Positions 43,751-53,092 of a stretch of 64,000 nt of DNA are shown one piece after another. How positions within the stretch are numbered: position 1 is the stretch's first letter; every line of letters begins with the position of its first letter. The notes under the pieces were generated by a model. It saw only the letters and a program-made list of their open reading frames with translations, was not told where the DNA came from and did no database searches. A program made the position numbers and the translations under genes. Source of the stretch: an uncultured Flavobacteriales bacterium (GTDB taxonomy: Bacteria; Bacteroidota; Bacteroidia; Flavobacteriales; Crocinitomicaceae); contig CAMLFH010000005.1 in the NCBI GenBank assembly GCA_946479285.1, positions 62,001 to 126,000 of the forward strand, written 5' to 3'.

Positions 43751-45082
43751 TCATATCACCCCCTTCGCCTTCAATTCCAAATACTTATTAATGGAATTAA
43801 TCGACAAATCCTCCGGTTTGGAAAGGATGGTTTGGATGCCGTTTTGACGCAGCTCGCGGGCAATGTTCCACTTCACGTTCGACATTTTATCGGCTACTGT
43901 GGCTTCGATGAGTTCTTTGTGGGTGTGAACGGGCTGTTGGGCCAATTCCTGCAGTTCGTTGTTCTGGAAGAAGATCACGACCAGTACGTGGCGTTTGTTC
44001 AGGCGCTGGAGCATCGGTAAAGCACGGCGCATGGCAAATTCACTTTCAAAGTTGGTGTAAAGCAATAGGAGGGAGCGCGTTTTGACCTGTTTGCGGATTG
44101 TTTGGTAGAGCAATTCAAAGTTTCCTTCTTTGAAGAGCGTTTTTTGGTTGTACAAACTTTCCAGGATGCGTCTCAATTGTCCCTGGTTGCGTTCTGCGGG
44201 AACAATGGCTCCCATTTTGTCGGAGAAAGTGATCAAACCGGCACGGTCGCCTTTTCGCAGTGCAATATTGGTGAATACCAGCGCGGAATTGATCGCGTAA
44301 TCCAGCATGGTCATTTTATGGAATGCCAGCTGCATCGGGCGGCTTTTGTCAATGACGCAATAAACAGGCTGCGAACGTTCTTCCTGGTATTGGTTCACCA
44401 TCAATTCATTTCGGCGGCTCGTTGCTTTCCAGTTTACGGTGCGCAGGTCATCGCCCTGCACGTAATTGCGGATCTGCTCAAATTCACTGGTGTTACCAAT
44501 GCGGCGCACCTTTTTGATTCCCTGTGAAAGCGTTTGCTGGTTGAATACTTTTAATTCGTACTGCTTCATTTGCAGAACGGACGGATAAACTTCCAGGCGT
44601 TCCACCAATGGAATCACAATGCGTCTTTGGGCCAGGAATAGGGAAGAGCGTACAAAGATCACTACGTCCCGGAATTCGTATTCTCCGCGTTCGGTGGGCG
44701 TGAATGAATAGTTGAATTCTTTGGTTTTTTTCGGGAAAAGGATCGTTCCCCAAACTGCTGCGCGCTTTTGCATGAAAAGCGGATATCCTTCATAGATTCC
44801 CACCTGCAAAGGCTGAGCGGTTTGGTTCAAAACGGAAACAACGACTTTATTTTCGTCTCCCAGGTTCATGCGTTCCTGGAACTTTCTTTGAACGCGAATG
44901 GGTTCTTTATACAGGTTTACAAGTAATACATCTAAAATCAGGGCAAATAGCAGCATAAACAGGATCGTTTTGCCGATAATGCCCAGGAAAGGAACAAAAA
45001 ATGCTCCTCCGACCAACGCAATTCCAATTCCTGCTGTGAGGAAAAAGAAACGGGTGAGATGGATACTTGCAAGCAGCTTCAT
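43751..45082 (-). CDS. DUF58 domain protein
   Basis: 443 residues. Two N-terminal transmembrane helices (about 11-50) and the DUF58 core: D-D-L-R-T-V-N-W-K-A-T-S-R-R-N-E-L-M-V-N-Q-Y (residues ~212-235) followed by a von Willebrand-like region beginning V-Y-C-V-I-D-K-S-R. DUF58 proteins are regular partners of MoxR AAA ATPases in Bacteroidota (Bat-like chaperone systems). The start overlaps the MoxR stop by one nucleotide (TAATG). Last gene of a five-gene operon. Confidence 0.9.
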   Translation of the reverse strand: MKLLASIHLTRFFFLTAGIGIALVGGAFFVPFLGIIGKTILFMLLFALILDVLLVNLYKEPIRVQRKFQERMNLGDENKVVVSVLNQTAQPLQVGIYEGYPLFMQKRAAVWGTILFPKKTKEFNYSFTPTERGEYEFRDVVIFVRSSLFLAQRRIVIPLVERLEVYPSVLQMKQYELKVFNQQTLSQGIKKVRRIGNTSEFEQIRNYVQGDDLRTVNWKATSRRNELMVNQYQEERSQPVYCVIDKSRPMQLAFHKMTMLDYAINSALVFTNIALRKGDRAGLITFSDKMGAIVPAERNQGQLRRILESLYNQKTLFKEGNFELLYQTIRKQVKTRSLLLLYTNFESEFAMRRALPMLQRLNKRHVLVVIFFQNNELQELAQQPVHTHKELIEATVADKMSNVKWNIARELRQNGIQTILSKPEDLSINSINKYLELKAKGVI

Positions 45083-46209
45083 TAACGCGGAACTTCGATT
45101 GTTTGAACGATTTCACGGATCACTTCTTCCATTTGTGTTCCTTCCATTTCCGCTTCCGGAGTCAGGATCAAACGGTGATTCAATACGTGGATGGTTACGA
45201 ATTGGATGTCATCCGGTGTAACGAAGTCGCGCCCGCGGATTGCTGCGAATGCTTTTGCTGATTTCAGGATAGAAAGCGAAGCACGCGGCGAACCTCCCAA
45301 ATACAATTTGGAATGATTTCTCGTCTTGTTGACAATCTGGGCGATGTATTGGATCAAACGATCTTCTACAATGATCTTCTCCACTACTTTTTGAACTTTG
45401 TGAAGTTCTTCAGCAGTAAATACAGCCAATATGTTTGCCAGATCCGGAGCCTGAATTTGTTCTTTGTAACGGGTTAAGATCATTGTTTCTTCCTCCAGTG
45501 TCGGGTAATCCAGTTTGATCTTGAATAAGAAACGGTCTAATTGTGCTTCCGGAAGGTTATAAGTTCCTTCCTGCTCTACCGGGTTTTGAGTGGCAATTAC
45601 CAGGAACGGGAACGACATTTCATAGCGGTTTCCGTCGTATGTAATTTGTCTTTCTTCCATGACCTCGAACAAAGCCGCCTGTGTTTTTGCAGGAGCACGG
45701 TTAATCTCATCAATCAATACGATATTGGAGAAGATCGGTCCTTTTCGGAAATTGAATTCCCCTTCTTTCATACTGAATACCGATGTACCGATGACATCCG
45801 AAGGCATTAAATCCGGAGTGAACTGGATGCGAGAAAAATCTACGTGCAATACTTTCGACAATGCTTTGGAAGACAAAGTCTTTGCAACTCCGGGAACACC
45901 TTCCAGGAGAATATGTCCGTTGGAGAAAATTCCCGCCAATAACAATTCAATCATTTCTGACTGACCGATGACATATTTGCGCATTTCTTCGCGTACACGG
46001 TTTACTTTTTCAGCCACCCAAAGCAATTCACTTTGGTCGCGCTGCACAAAAGCCGGTTCAGCCGCAGGTGCGGGAGATCCGTCTGCCGGTTGAGATAAAG
46101 CACTTGGCTGCTCTTCCGGTGCCGGGTTGTTTGAAGCGGAGTCGTTTGACTTTCCTTCATCATTGTTTGGCATGAATGCCGCTAAATCGTCATTTCCTTC
46201 CTGGATCAT
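45082..46209 (-). CDS. MoxR-family AAA+ ATPase
   Basis: 375 residues. Walker A is L-L-E-G-V-P-G-V-A-K-T, Walker B is I-V-L-I-D-E-I-N-R-A, sensor 1 is A-T-Q-N-P-V-E-Q-E-G-T-Y-N-L-P-E-A-Q-L-D-R-F and a C-terminal lid domain begins G-G-S-P-R-A-S. The first ~60 residues are an Asn/Pro/Ala-rich extension, longer than usual. MoxR proteins act with von Willebrand/DUF58 partners in envelope protein maturation. ATGA overlap with the upstream DUF4350 gene. Confidence 0.93.
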   Translation of the reverse strand: MIQEGNDDLAAFMPNNDEGKSNDSASNNPAPEEQPSALSQPADGSPAPAAEPAFVQRDQSELLWVAEKVNRVREEMRKYVIGQSEMIELLLAGIFSNGHILLEGVPGVAKTLSSKALSKVLHVDFSRIQFTPDLMPSDVIGTSVFSMKEGEFNFRKGPIFSNIVLIDEINRAPAKTQAALFEVMEERQITYDGNRYEMSFPFLVIATQNPVEQEGTYNLPEAQLDRFLFKIKLDYPTLEEETMILTRYKEQIQAPDLANILAVFTAEELHKVQKVVEKIIVEDRLIQYIAQIVNKTRNHSKLYLGGSPRASLSILKSAKAFAAIRGRDFVTPDDIQFVTIHVLNHRLILTPEAEMEGTQMEEVIREIVQTIEVPR

Positions 46210-47885
46210 GATTTATGAAGTTTAATGAATTCTACAAATTGGTTCAATGCAGACTTTGCTCTTTTTGAAAGCAAGGCCTGGCGTATTATAAACGTATTTC
46301 CATCTTCGCACTCGAATCGGATAGCCGATTTTTCGATGGTGCAATGAATGGTCTGATTTAATGAAATTACACGTTTTCCGGCAACAAGACCATAAATAGT
46401 AATCTCATTGGCTTTGATTGCTGCTACCGGAATACGAATGTACCGCGATGCAAAGTAGATCAGTACAATTGCCGGAACTACAAAGAACATCCCGATTCCG
46501 CCTCCTAATGACAAAAGGTACAAACCGCGAATGAGCGTCACTAAGCCCATCAACAGGATTAGAGCACCGATCCACACCGATTTATCCAGGTTCACTTCTT
46601 TATCGGAAGCTACGAAGTTTTGTGTTGGGTGAAGAATTCCGGTTTCAATATAGAACGCGCGGATCTTTCCGTAAACAATTCCCAAATGGCGGTTGTCGAC
46701 ATTATTTTTCCGGGAATCAAGCCCGTTGACAATCTCCATGAGTTTCTCCGAATCGTAAGGAACTTTTGCAAGCAGCCTTTCAATGTTCTGTTCCCGCTTC
46801 TCTTTTCGGGAAAGATCGATGTAGAAATGCCTGTTGATAGCAGAGTAGAAGTTCTTCCGCATTACCTGCAAAACACCAACGGGCGAATTTCGTGAAATGT
46901 AGATAGAGCCCAATGTTTCTACAAAAGCCAAAGACATGTTTCTTTTCTGGTTGTATCCCGGAAGGATTTCCTCCCTGCGTTTTGCCCGGAAGAATACGTA
47001 AAGCAGCAATAAAATGAGCATCAGTAGGAAAGCAAGCCGCAGGATGGGGTTTTTCAGGATAAACTGGATCAAAGAATTGTCTTCTTTTTCAGCGCCTTCG
47101 CCCTCATCTTCATTAAAAGTAACTTCCTGACTGGAATCATTGATTCCGCAGGTCAGGAAAATGACCGGCTTATCTTTTGGGATTTTATTCAGCACGATGC
47201 GTGCGTGTGCATATCCGTTTGGCTGAATGACCTGGTAATTCTCAAATAAGTTCGGGATGCTGTGAAAGTGGACTTTTCCTTTGTGGTGTTTCTCATAAAA
47301 TGCAAACGGATGTTTCATCGCGTACATGTACGAGCGGTAATTCGTATCAATGATCTCAGATTCTGAAAACGAATACCAGTCTTCATTGATGGTGTCATTC
47401 TCGAAAACGTGGTAGAAAGGAACCGTTGTATCACCAATCCATGCGAAAAGTACTTTGCTGTAATCCCAGTAAAAAGCACCTTCTTCAAAATGACGATCGT
47501 AAAGATCTGTTGTGAGATGATTGAAACTGAAATAAACCGTTGCACCGCTGTCTGCATAATGCATGATGGAATCGTAATAATCGGAAGGAGCACCGAATTC
47601 ATTTCCAATGAACAGGTAAGTTGCTTCTTCGTGATCCGGAATGCTGTCCAGGTCCGACCAATAGGTCAGGTTGTAGATAGAATCCTTGACGTGTACATCC
47701 AATAAATCCATGAAGAAGGAAATGTTCCGTGGATTTTCATCTTTTAATTCGTATGTTTTCTCCCAATTGGAATTATATCTTTTCTGAACGTTCCTTGATC
47801 CTTCACCGACGCCATCAAGCAGCCAGACTACTACACCAATGAAAAGCGCAAATGCCAAAAATCCTATGATGACTTTTTTATTCAT
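46206..47885 (-). CDS. DUF4350-type membrane protein with C-terminal PH-like domain
   Basis: 559 residues. N-terminal transmembrane helix (8-25), periplasmic region to ~280 with G-N-E-F-G-A-P-S and S-F-N-H-L-T-T-D-L-Y (DUF4350-like), transmembrane segment ~284-303, a cytosolic region with R-E-E-I-L-P-G-Y, then two more transmembrane segments (~431-450 and ~455-475). Residues ~480-559 resemble a small PH/bPH-like beta domain (I-T-I-Y-G-L-V-A-G-K-R-V-I-S-L). The latter is not normal for DUF4350 proteins as I know them. Coupled to its neighbours by 4-nt ATGA overlaps. Confidence 0.82.
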   Translation of the reverse strand: MNKKVIIGFLAFALFIGVVVWLLDGVGEGSRNVQKRYNSNWEKTYELKDENPRNISFFMDLLDVHVKDSIYNLTYWSDLDSIPDHEEATYLFIGNEFGAPSDYYDSIMHYADSGATVYFSFNHLTTDLYDRHFEEGAFYWDYSKVLFAWIGDTTVPFYHVFENDTINEDWYSFSESEIIDTNYRSYMYAMKHPFAFYEKHHKGKVHFHSIPNLFENYQVIQPNGYAHARIVLNKIPKDKPVIFLTCGINDSSQEVTFNEDEGEGAEKEDNSLIQFILKNPILRLAFLLMLILLLLYVFFRAKRREEILPGYNQKRNMSLAFVETLGSIYISRNSPVGVLQVMRKNFYSAINRHFYIDLSRKEKREQNIERLLAKVPYDSEKLMEIVNGLDSRKNNVDNRHLGIVYGKIRAFYIETGILHPTQNFVASDKEVNLDKSVWIGALILLMGLVTLIRGLYLLSLGGGIGMFFVVPAIVLIYFASRYIRIPVAAIKANEITIYGLVAGKRVISLNQTIHCTIEKSAIRFECEDGNTFIIRQALLSKRAKSALNQFVEFIKLHKS

Positions 47886-48814
47886 TTCGCTTTTTCAATT
47901 TGGTGGAAAGCAGCTTTCAACTGTGGTTCGATCACCTGGTAACTGTTGGCATCAATGGTATAATCTCCGTACCAAACAAGGTCGTAAATAGATACAATTT
48001 GTTCGAATTCCCTGGAAATAGCTTTGCCCTGTACTTCAATGATATAATGCATATTTGTTTTTTCCTTTTTCCAGAAAATCCATCTGCGCTGGATGAGTTC
48101 TTTCATGGCGAACAGGAAATAGATCCGCACGCATTCTTTGTAATTGCCGGTTGCAGTAGCTTCTTCCAAACGCAATTCCAATTCTGTTTTACTGATTTCA
48201 GCAGGGTTCAGATCTTCCACCAGGGCTTCAAAAGGAATGGTTTTGATGCGCGGGCTTCTGTTCTTAATGATAAAGTAGATCAAAATCGCCAATGCAGCTA
48301 CCAGTAAAATGATTCCGAGTATTTTCCAAAAACTGAGAGAAATATTCGGACCATTTAAATCCACGTTTGGTCCTGTGGGCGCGTCGAATTCGGGGATGTC
48401 TACAGATTCTGCCGGCTCAATATTCGGATCTTCCTGGATACTTCCGGTGCCGCCGTCCCCTTGTCCGTTGCCTCTTCCTCGTTCCACGTCTTTTGGAGAA
48501 TAGGGAGTTCCCTGGTAGGGCTTTGTAGTTCCATTCGGACTTCCGGATCCGCTTGAGTAGGATTCGTTGATGGAAGTAGGACTTTGATAATAATCAGATT
48601 CCGGGCCTTTGTACTTTTCGGATTGTTTGTAACCATGTTCCTCACGAATCTGGTTCCACTTTTCGCGCGTAGTGATCTGCTTTTCCTTTTTTTCGCTAGT
48701 ACCGGAATTAGTTCCTTGTGCAAAAAGAAATCCGGGAAAAGAAAACAGGATGATATGTAAAAGAAGCTTACTCAAAATCAAGTGAAGTTTCCTGGTAACG
48801 TTTGCGCTTCCCAA
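47882..48814 (-). CDS. DUF4129 domain protein
   Basis: 310 residues from ATG 48814, but this start overlaps SpoIIM by 47 nt. TTG 48775 gives M-S-K-L-L-L-H-I-I-L-F-S-F-P-G-F-L-F-A-Q with only an 8-nt overlap and is a better signal peptide. The middle (~40-150) is Ser/Gly/Pro-rich and disordered, then a transmembrane helix (~165-187) and the DUF4129 domain (~195-310: Y-K-E-C-V-R-I-Y-F-L-F-A-M-K-E-L, W-I-F-W-K-K-E-K-T-N-M-H-Y, F-E-Q-I-V-S-I-Y-D-L-V-W-Y-G-D). Part of the MoxR/DUF58 operon. Confidence 0.82.
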   Translation of the reverse strand: MGSANVTRKLHLILSKLLLHIILFSFPGFLFAQGTNSGTSEKKEKQITTREKWNQIREEHGYKQSEKYKGPESDYYQSPTSINESYSSGSGSPNGTTKPYQGTPYSPKDVERGRGNGQGDGGTGSIQEDPNIEPAESVDIPEFDAPTGPNVDLNGPNISLSFWKILGIILLVAALAILIYFIIKNRSPRIKTIPFEALVEDLNPAEISKTELELRLEEATATGNYKECVRIYFLFAMKELIQRRWIFWKKEKTNMHYIIEVQGKAISREFEQIVSIYDLVWYGDYTIDANSYQVIEPQLKAAFHQIEKAK

Positions 48815-50690
48815 AGTTGTCGAATTGTTTTCTCAAGCCTGTTGAGTGCGTTTGTTCCCGAAAGGTGAAAAACATGAATCCCATCATGATCACAAAGAAT
48901 GGCAGTGAGAACAGGAGGAATATGACGTAAACAATCTGGCGGGTAATATTTGCGGGAACTAAAAAGTCTGTGGTGTAGTAACGCGAAACATTCTTAACAA
49001 AACCGGCGAATTTATCCAGGAAATCCTCCATTACCGGCTCTCTCATGAAATTGACTTCCTGGTAGCTCAACACACAGGCAATTGGCTGTGCGAAGATGAA
49101 AAGCACCAAGCCCATGAGTGAAATGCCAAGTAATACATTTCCATAATTTCGGGCCCCGTATTTGAATCCGTTACTGAAACGTTTCCCGAATCGTTCTTCA
49201 CCCAAAACAATGGATGCGCCCTGAAGCCAGAAGAACGGGGAAATGAATAATACCAGGAACATCCAATACCACGGAATGTAAAAAAGGATCACGAAGAGAA
49301 AACTCATTCCCAGCCAGGTTCCCGGAAGTTTCTGAAGCATGAATGGAAGGAAGAGCTTGAGACTTGCCTTTTGTTCCTGATTTTTAAAATGGTACAGAAT
49401 GGAAAGCGTGAAGATGGAGAAGATAATTGTCCAGAGTAATGTGACCACAAAATCACTGAATGACTGAACATCAAATCCCATCATAATACTTAGCTGAGAA
49501 GACCAGTCGTACTCGTATTGATGGGTTAAATCCTCGTAGCGCATGATATCCTGGAATATCACAATGGCAATGATGATCGGAATAGTCAAAACCAGGTTGT
49601 AACGTAAAATCTTCCCGATATGAACCCGGTAAAACGAGAAAGTGTCTGAGAATATTTGTCCGAAAGTGCGGATCTTGTTCATATCAAAAACATTGATATA
49701 AGTCTTGAGCGGCGGATCGCTTTCATGCACCAATTCCGGGTGGCGTCTTGCCACAACAATCGGGAAAATGATGTAGTAAAAAATAATGATTGCGAATGAA
49801 ACGCAGATAATTGTCCATTTGGACCAATCTGCCAATTCCTGGTAATTGTGCGTGACGTAACTTTCCAAAAATCCGGCTGCGATCAGGAAAGGAACGAGCG
49901 ACATCATAATCTTCAAACCTCTCTTGGCAGAAAGCTGTAAACTTTGCAAACGGGTATAAGATCCCGGGAAGAGCAAGCCATTTCCGAGTGTAATTCCGGC
50001 ACCGCCGGCTATGGCTATCGAACTGATCTCAAATGCTCCGTGGATCCAGATCCCGAGGAATGAAACAATGAGCAATCCTTTCAGGTGAAAAAAGTATTGA
50101 AAAGCACCCAGCATGATCGAGTTGTTGAAGATCATGATATGCGTACCTATCGTAAAGAAAATTCCTAAAATGAAGGTGTAGAAAGAAACCGTAATGTTGT
50201 TGAGGGTAATTTCCAGGAACATACTGACCTGCGAACCGCTGTGATAAACGCCTAAAGGATCGCCTTTTTCAATATTTTTCAAAGTCATTTCCACATAGCC
50301 GTCTCCCAGGATCATTCTTGGAAAATCCGGATTGAAATGTGTGGAAACTGCTCCTACGATTGTCCAGAATAGAAATACGAACAAGGCAAACAACAAGTTT
50401 TTACGCGATCTGTAAATCTCCAGTGGAATGGAAACCCGCCAAACGGTGAACAATTTTCTAAATGAATCTTTGCGCTGTTTGTGAACCAGGTTATGAATTC
50501 CCTGTGCAATCTGGTTCAGGTAAACACGGACCGTCCGTTTGTTATAGAACGTTTGTGCATAACTCAGGTCATCCGTAATGTCGGAATACAAGTCTGCTAT
50601 TTCTTCAGGATCACTAGTTTGATTTGAAGTCAAAGACTGGAATTTCTTCCATTTTTCTTTGTTCTGTTCTATGAAGGAGGTTTCTTTCAT
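48768..50690 (-). CDS. SpoIIM (DUF95)-family membrane protein
   Basis: 640 residues with about ten transmembrane helices. The N-terminal half is stage II sporulation protein M-like (Y-A-Q-T-F-Y-N-K-R-T-V-R-V-Y-L-N near 54-69, then L-K-G-L-L-I-V-S-F-L-G-I-W-I-H-G-A-F-E-I-S and G-L-L-F-P-G-S-Y-T-R). The C-terminal half adds another four to five helices. It is first in the five-gene operon; no RDD protein is adjacent, although RDD is common here. Confidence 0.85.
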   Translation of the reverse strand: MKETSFIEQNKEKWKKFQSLTSNQTSDPEEIADLYSDITDDLSYAQTFYNKRTVRVYLNQIAQGIHNLVHKQRKDSFRKLFTVWRVSIPLEIYRSRKNLLFALFVFLFWTIVGAVSTHFNPDFPRMILGDGYVEMTLKNIEKGDPLGVYHSGSQVSMFLEITLNNITVSFYTFILGIFFTIGTHIMIFNNSIMLGAFQYFFHLKGLLIVSFLGIWIHGAFEISSIAIAGGAGITLGNGLLFPGSYTRLQSLQLSAKRGLKIMMSLVPFLIAAGFLESYVTHNYQELADWSKWTIICVSFAIIIFYYIIFPIVVARRHPELVHESDPPLKTYINVFDMNKIRTFGQIFSDTFSFYRVHIGKILRYNLVLTIPIIIAIVIFQDIMRYEDLTHQYEYDWSSQLSIMMGFDVQSFSDFVVTLLWTIIFSIFTLSILYHFKNQEQKASLKLFLPFMLQKLPGTWLGMSFLFVILFYIPWYWMFLVLFISPFFWLQGASIVLGEERFGKRFSNGFKYGARNYGNVLLGISLMGLVLFIFAQPIACVLSYQEVNFMREPVMEDFLDKFAGFVKNVSRYYTTDFLVPANITRQIVYVIFLLFSLPFFVIMMGFMFFTFREQTHSTGLRKQFDNFGKRKRYQETSLDFE

Positions 50691-50820
50691 CTGGAAGGAT
50701 AAAAATACTTTTTTTATTGAATCAGAATCCTATTCCCTGATGAAATTTATTTTTCAGTTCGCCCCTTCGACTTCACTTGATGACCTCGATAGAGAAAATT
50801 TGAATACTGCGAGAGATTAG

Positions 50821-50881
50821 AAGGTGACTGAATGCTTACGCTAAAGCTTCAGCATAAGCGTAGCGGAGTCAAAGTCACTTT
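50821..50881. repeat. Imperfect hairpin overlapping the anti-sigma stop codon
   Basis: AAGGTGACT (50821-50829) pairs with AGTCACTTT (50873-50881), one wobble; inside, GCTTACGCT pairs with AGCATAAGC with one mismatch. It overlaps the stop codon of the anti-sigma gene at 50875. No T-run follows on the minus strand, so it is not a standard terminator; it may be another intergenic repeat. Confidence 0.55.
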
Positions 50882-51936
50882 CTTTTAGACGATTTATGCG
50901 AGATCTCAAACTTCCCGATTTTTACAAAGAATCCGCCTTTTTGTGTCTCTGTTGCTTTTCCTGTCTGCAAATCAACCGGTGTTTTTGTTTTCTCCGAAAG
51001 GGTAGAAGTGATCATCGGAATCGGGTTTTTCATGTTTGAACGTTCTGTATGAACTGCCAAATCGGTACTTGGAGCTTTGTCCGGGTTTTCATTCAGGGTT
51101 GGAGCAACCGGCTGTTTATCATTTTTTACCGGAGGCAAAATAGTTGGCTGATGCGGTTTGTTGTCGGCAACTTGATTTTTTTCTTCCTGCTGAGGAACAG
51201 GAATCAATTGGTCCGGACTGTTTTTCTCTTTCTGATTCTCAACCTCTTTTAGACGTTTGCCCGAATTCAATTTGGTACTTGTAGTCGATTTCGGATTTGT
51301 TTTATCAGCAACGTAAGTCGTGTTTTGCCCAGTTGGATCGCTGGAAGGAACCACTTCTTTCACCGGTTTTTTAGGGGTCGATTTTGTTTTTTGACGGTTC
51401 CCATTGGTTGCCGTAACTGTATTTTCCGGTGTTTCTTTTGTTCCGTTAAATCCGATTTGGAAGAACAGTAGCAATAGGGCAGCAGCTGCAGTAAGTCCAC
51501 CGATTAATTTCCAGGGAATCATTGCAACTTCTTTTTCTTTTAGGGCCTCTTTGTTCGGATATAGAACTGCGGAAGGCTGTAAACGAGTTGCCTTGTAAGC
51601 AGCAACTACTTTTTGCGCTTTCGGATTGGCAGCTAAATACGCGTCGAACAGCTTTTCTTCATTGGCCGAAAGCACCTTTTCCACTTTTCCGATCGCGAAA
51701 TAGTCCAGGTTCTCATGGGTAACAAGTGAAAGGTCTTCCTTTTTTAATAAGAATTTTTGCAGCGGATCCATTTTCTCAGCAGGTTCATCCAGGAATACGA
51801 AATCTTCGTCAACCTGTAATTCCGGGTGAGCAGCTAAGAACTCTTCAAACGCAATACGCTCTGCTTCGGAAAGAGTTCCTTCCAAATAATCCAGGTAAAA
51901 GGATTCGTAATTGTCAATATGAATGAGTTTTTTCAT
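50875..51936 (-). CDS. Anti-sigma factor-like membrane protein
   Basis: 353 residues. The first ~135 residues are a cytosolic helical region with E-G-T-L-S-E-A-E-R-I-A-F-E-E-F-L-A-A-H-P-E-L, the usual start of Bacteroidota anti-sigma proteins. One transmembrane helix (~143-162, M-I-P-W-K-L-I-G-G-L then A-A-A-L-L-L-L-F-F) is followed by a long Lys/Pro/Asn-rich periplasmic tail. It overlaps the sigma gene by 4 nt (ATGA), which supports a functional pair. Confidence 0.85.
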   Translation of the reverse strand: MKKLIHIDNYESFYLDYLEGTLSEAERIAFEEFLAAHPELQVDEDFVFLDEPAEKMDPLQKFLLKKEDLSLVTHENLDYFAIGKVEKVLSANEEKLFDAYLAANPKAQKVVAAYKATRLQPSAVLYPNKEALKEKEVAMIPWKLIGGLTAAAALLLLFFQIGFNGTKETPENTVTATNGNRQKTKSTPKKPVKEVVPSSDPTGQNTTYVADKTNPKSTTSTKLNSGKRLKEVENQKEKNSPDQLIPVPQQEEKNQVADNKPHQPTILPPVKNDKQPVAPTLNENPDKAPSTDLAVHTERSNMKNPIPMITSTLSEKTKTPVDLQTGKATETQKGGFFVKIGKFEISHKSSKRK

Positions 51937-52418
51937 GCTACTAGTTCTGTTGATTTTAAGTAGTTCTTCAAGGTCTGGCGGGCTCTAAAGATATACACTT
52001 TTACCTGCGATTCATTTAAAGCCGTAATTTCTGCTATTTCATTGTAATTATATCCTTCGTAATCGCGCAGTAAGATCACCGTTTTTTGAATTTCCGGTAA
52101 TCGGTTTACTGCTTCCTGCAGTGTTTTCTGAACATCGAACAAGTGACTTAGTTCGTCGTCTTGTTTGACGTCCTGTCCGTCGAAGCTGCTTGTGCGTTTT
52201 TCTTTTTTCAGTTCGTCCACCATTTGGTGATAAGCGGTGGTAAATAAATACGACTTCGCTTTTGAAGCTTCGATACTTTCGTGTTTCTCCCAAACCTTTG
52301 CAAAAGTTTCCTGGACAACATCTTCTGAAAGCATTCGGTTTTGGGTGTGTTTGACTACAAACCGATAAAGATTATCAGCATACAATTCAACTGCCTCATT
52401 GTATTCTTTCCTAGTCAT
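51933..52418 (-). CDS. ECF RNA polymerase sigma factor
   Basis: 161 residues. Region 2: L-Y-R-F-V-V-K-H-T-Q-N-R, L-S-E-D-V-V-Q-E-T-F-A-K-V-W and S-Y-L-F-T-T-A-Y-H-Q-M-V-D. Region 4: L-P-E-I-Q-K-T-V-I-L-L-R-D-Y-E-G-Y-N-Y-N-E-I-A-E-I and N-E-S-Q-V-K-V-Y-I-F-R-A-R-Q. A sigma-70 group IV factor controlled by the downstream anti-sigma. Target promoters are unknown. Confidence 0.94.
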   Translation of the reverse strand: MTRKEYNEAVELYADNLYRFVVKHTQNRMLSEDVVQETFAKVWEKHESIEASKAKSYLFTTAYHQMVDELKKEKRTSSFDGQDVKQDDELSHLFDVQKTLQEAVNRLPEIQKTVILLRDYEGYNYNEIAEITALNESQVKVYIFRARQTLKNYLKSTELVA

Positions 52419-52554
52419 GTAGTCGTTTAACAGTGGTAAGACCCTTTCACCCGGATAAAGTTACAGCAGAAAATGATTTTTTCTAAAAAAAGTTCAAAAG
52501 CCCTTGTTTTATAGTGGTTTGGAAAGTGTATTATTGTAATTATAACAAGAACCT

Positions 52555-53001
52555 ATGAAACTAATAGCAGTTATTCTTTTAAGCATTTCCGGATTTTCAA
52601 TGGCAAGAGCTCAATGTAATGCAGATGTCCGTGAAGCATTTGGCGGAGTTGCATCCATAACCATTTACAATACATATCTCACCATTGGTGCTATAGCGGA
52701 TGGGCATGTGAATGAAGTGTATGATGCTGCGCGCGTGAAGGAGTTGATGGGTGAGCAGACTTCAATGATCCAGTCGGTGATCGGGATGCTTGATAAATGC
52801 AAGGTGATAAAAAGCGATGGATTGACCGCAGATGATGTTACTTACATCAAAGATCTGATTGCCTGCCTGGAATCTCTAAAGGCAGAAGCGCAAGGATTAA
52901 GCGATTACGCAAATGGTGGAAGCGAAGAGGCTCAAAACCGGTACAATGTTAATAGGGAGAAGGCTTGGGGGCAGATACAAACACTGCTCGGCATAGAGTA
53001 A
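52555..53001 (+). CDS. Small secreted helical protein, unknown function
   Basis: 148 residues with signal peptide ending S-M-A-R-A-Q. The mature part is helical with three cysteines (Q-C-N-A-D, D-K-C-K, I-A-C-L). No family recognised. It is divergent from the ECF sigma gene (136-nt gap) and could be a target of it, by position only. Confidence 0.7.
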   Translation: MKLIAVILLSISGFSMARAQCNADVREAFGGVASITIYNTYLTIGAIADGHVNEVYDAARVKELMGEQTSMIQSVIGMLDKCKVIKSDGLTADDVTYIKDLIACLESLKAEAQGLSDYANGGSEEAQNRYNVNREKAWGQIQTLLGIE

Positions 53002-53092
53002 TTTACCATTTGGAAATTCAGATCAATAAACGAAATCAACAGGTGGGATTTTCCCGGATCATTGGTTTGGAGAAAATAGTAAGTTTGGATTC

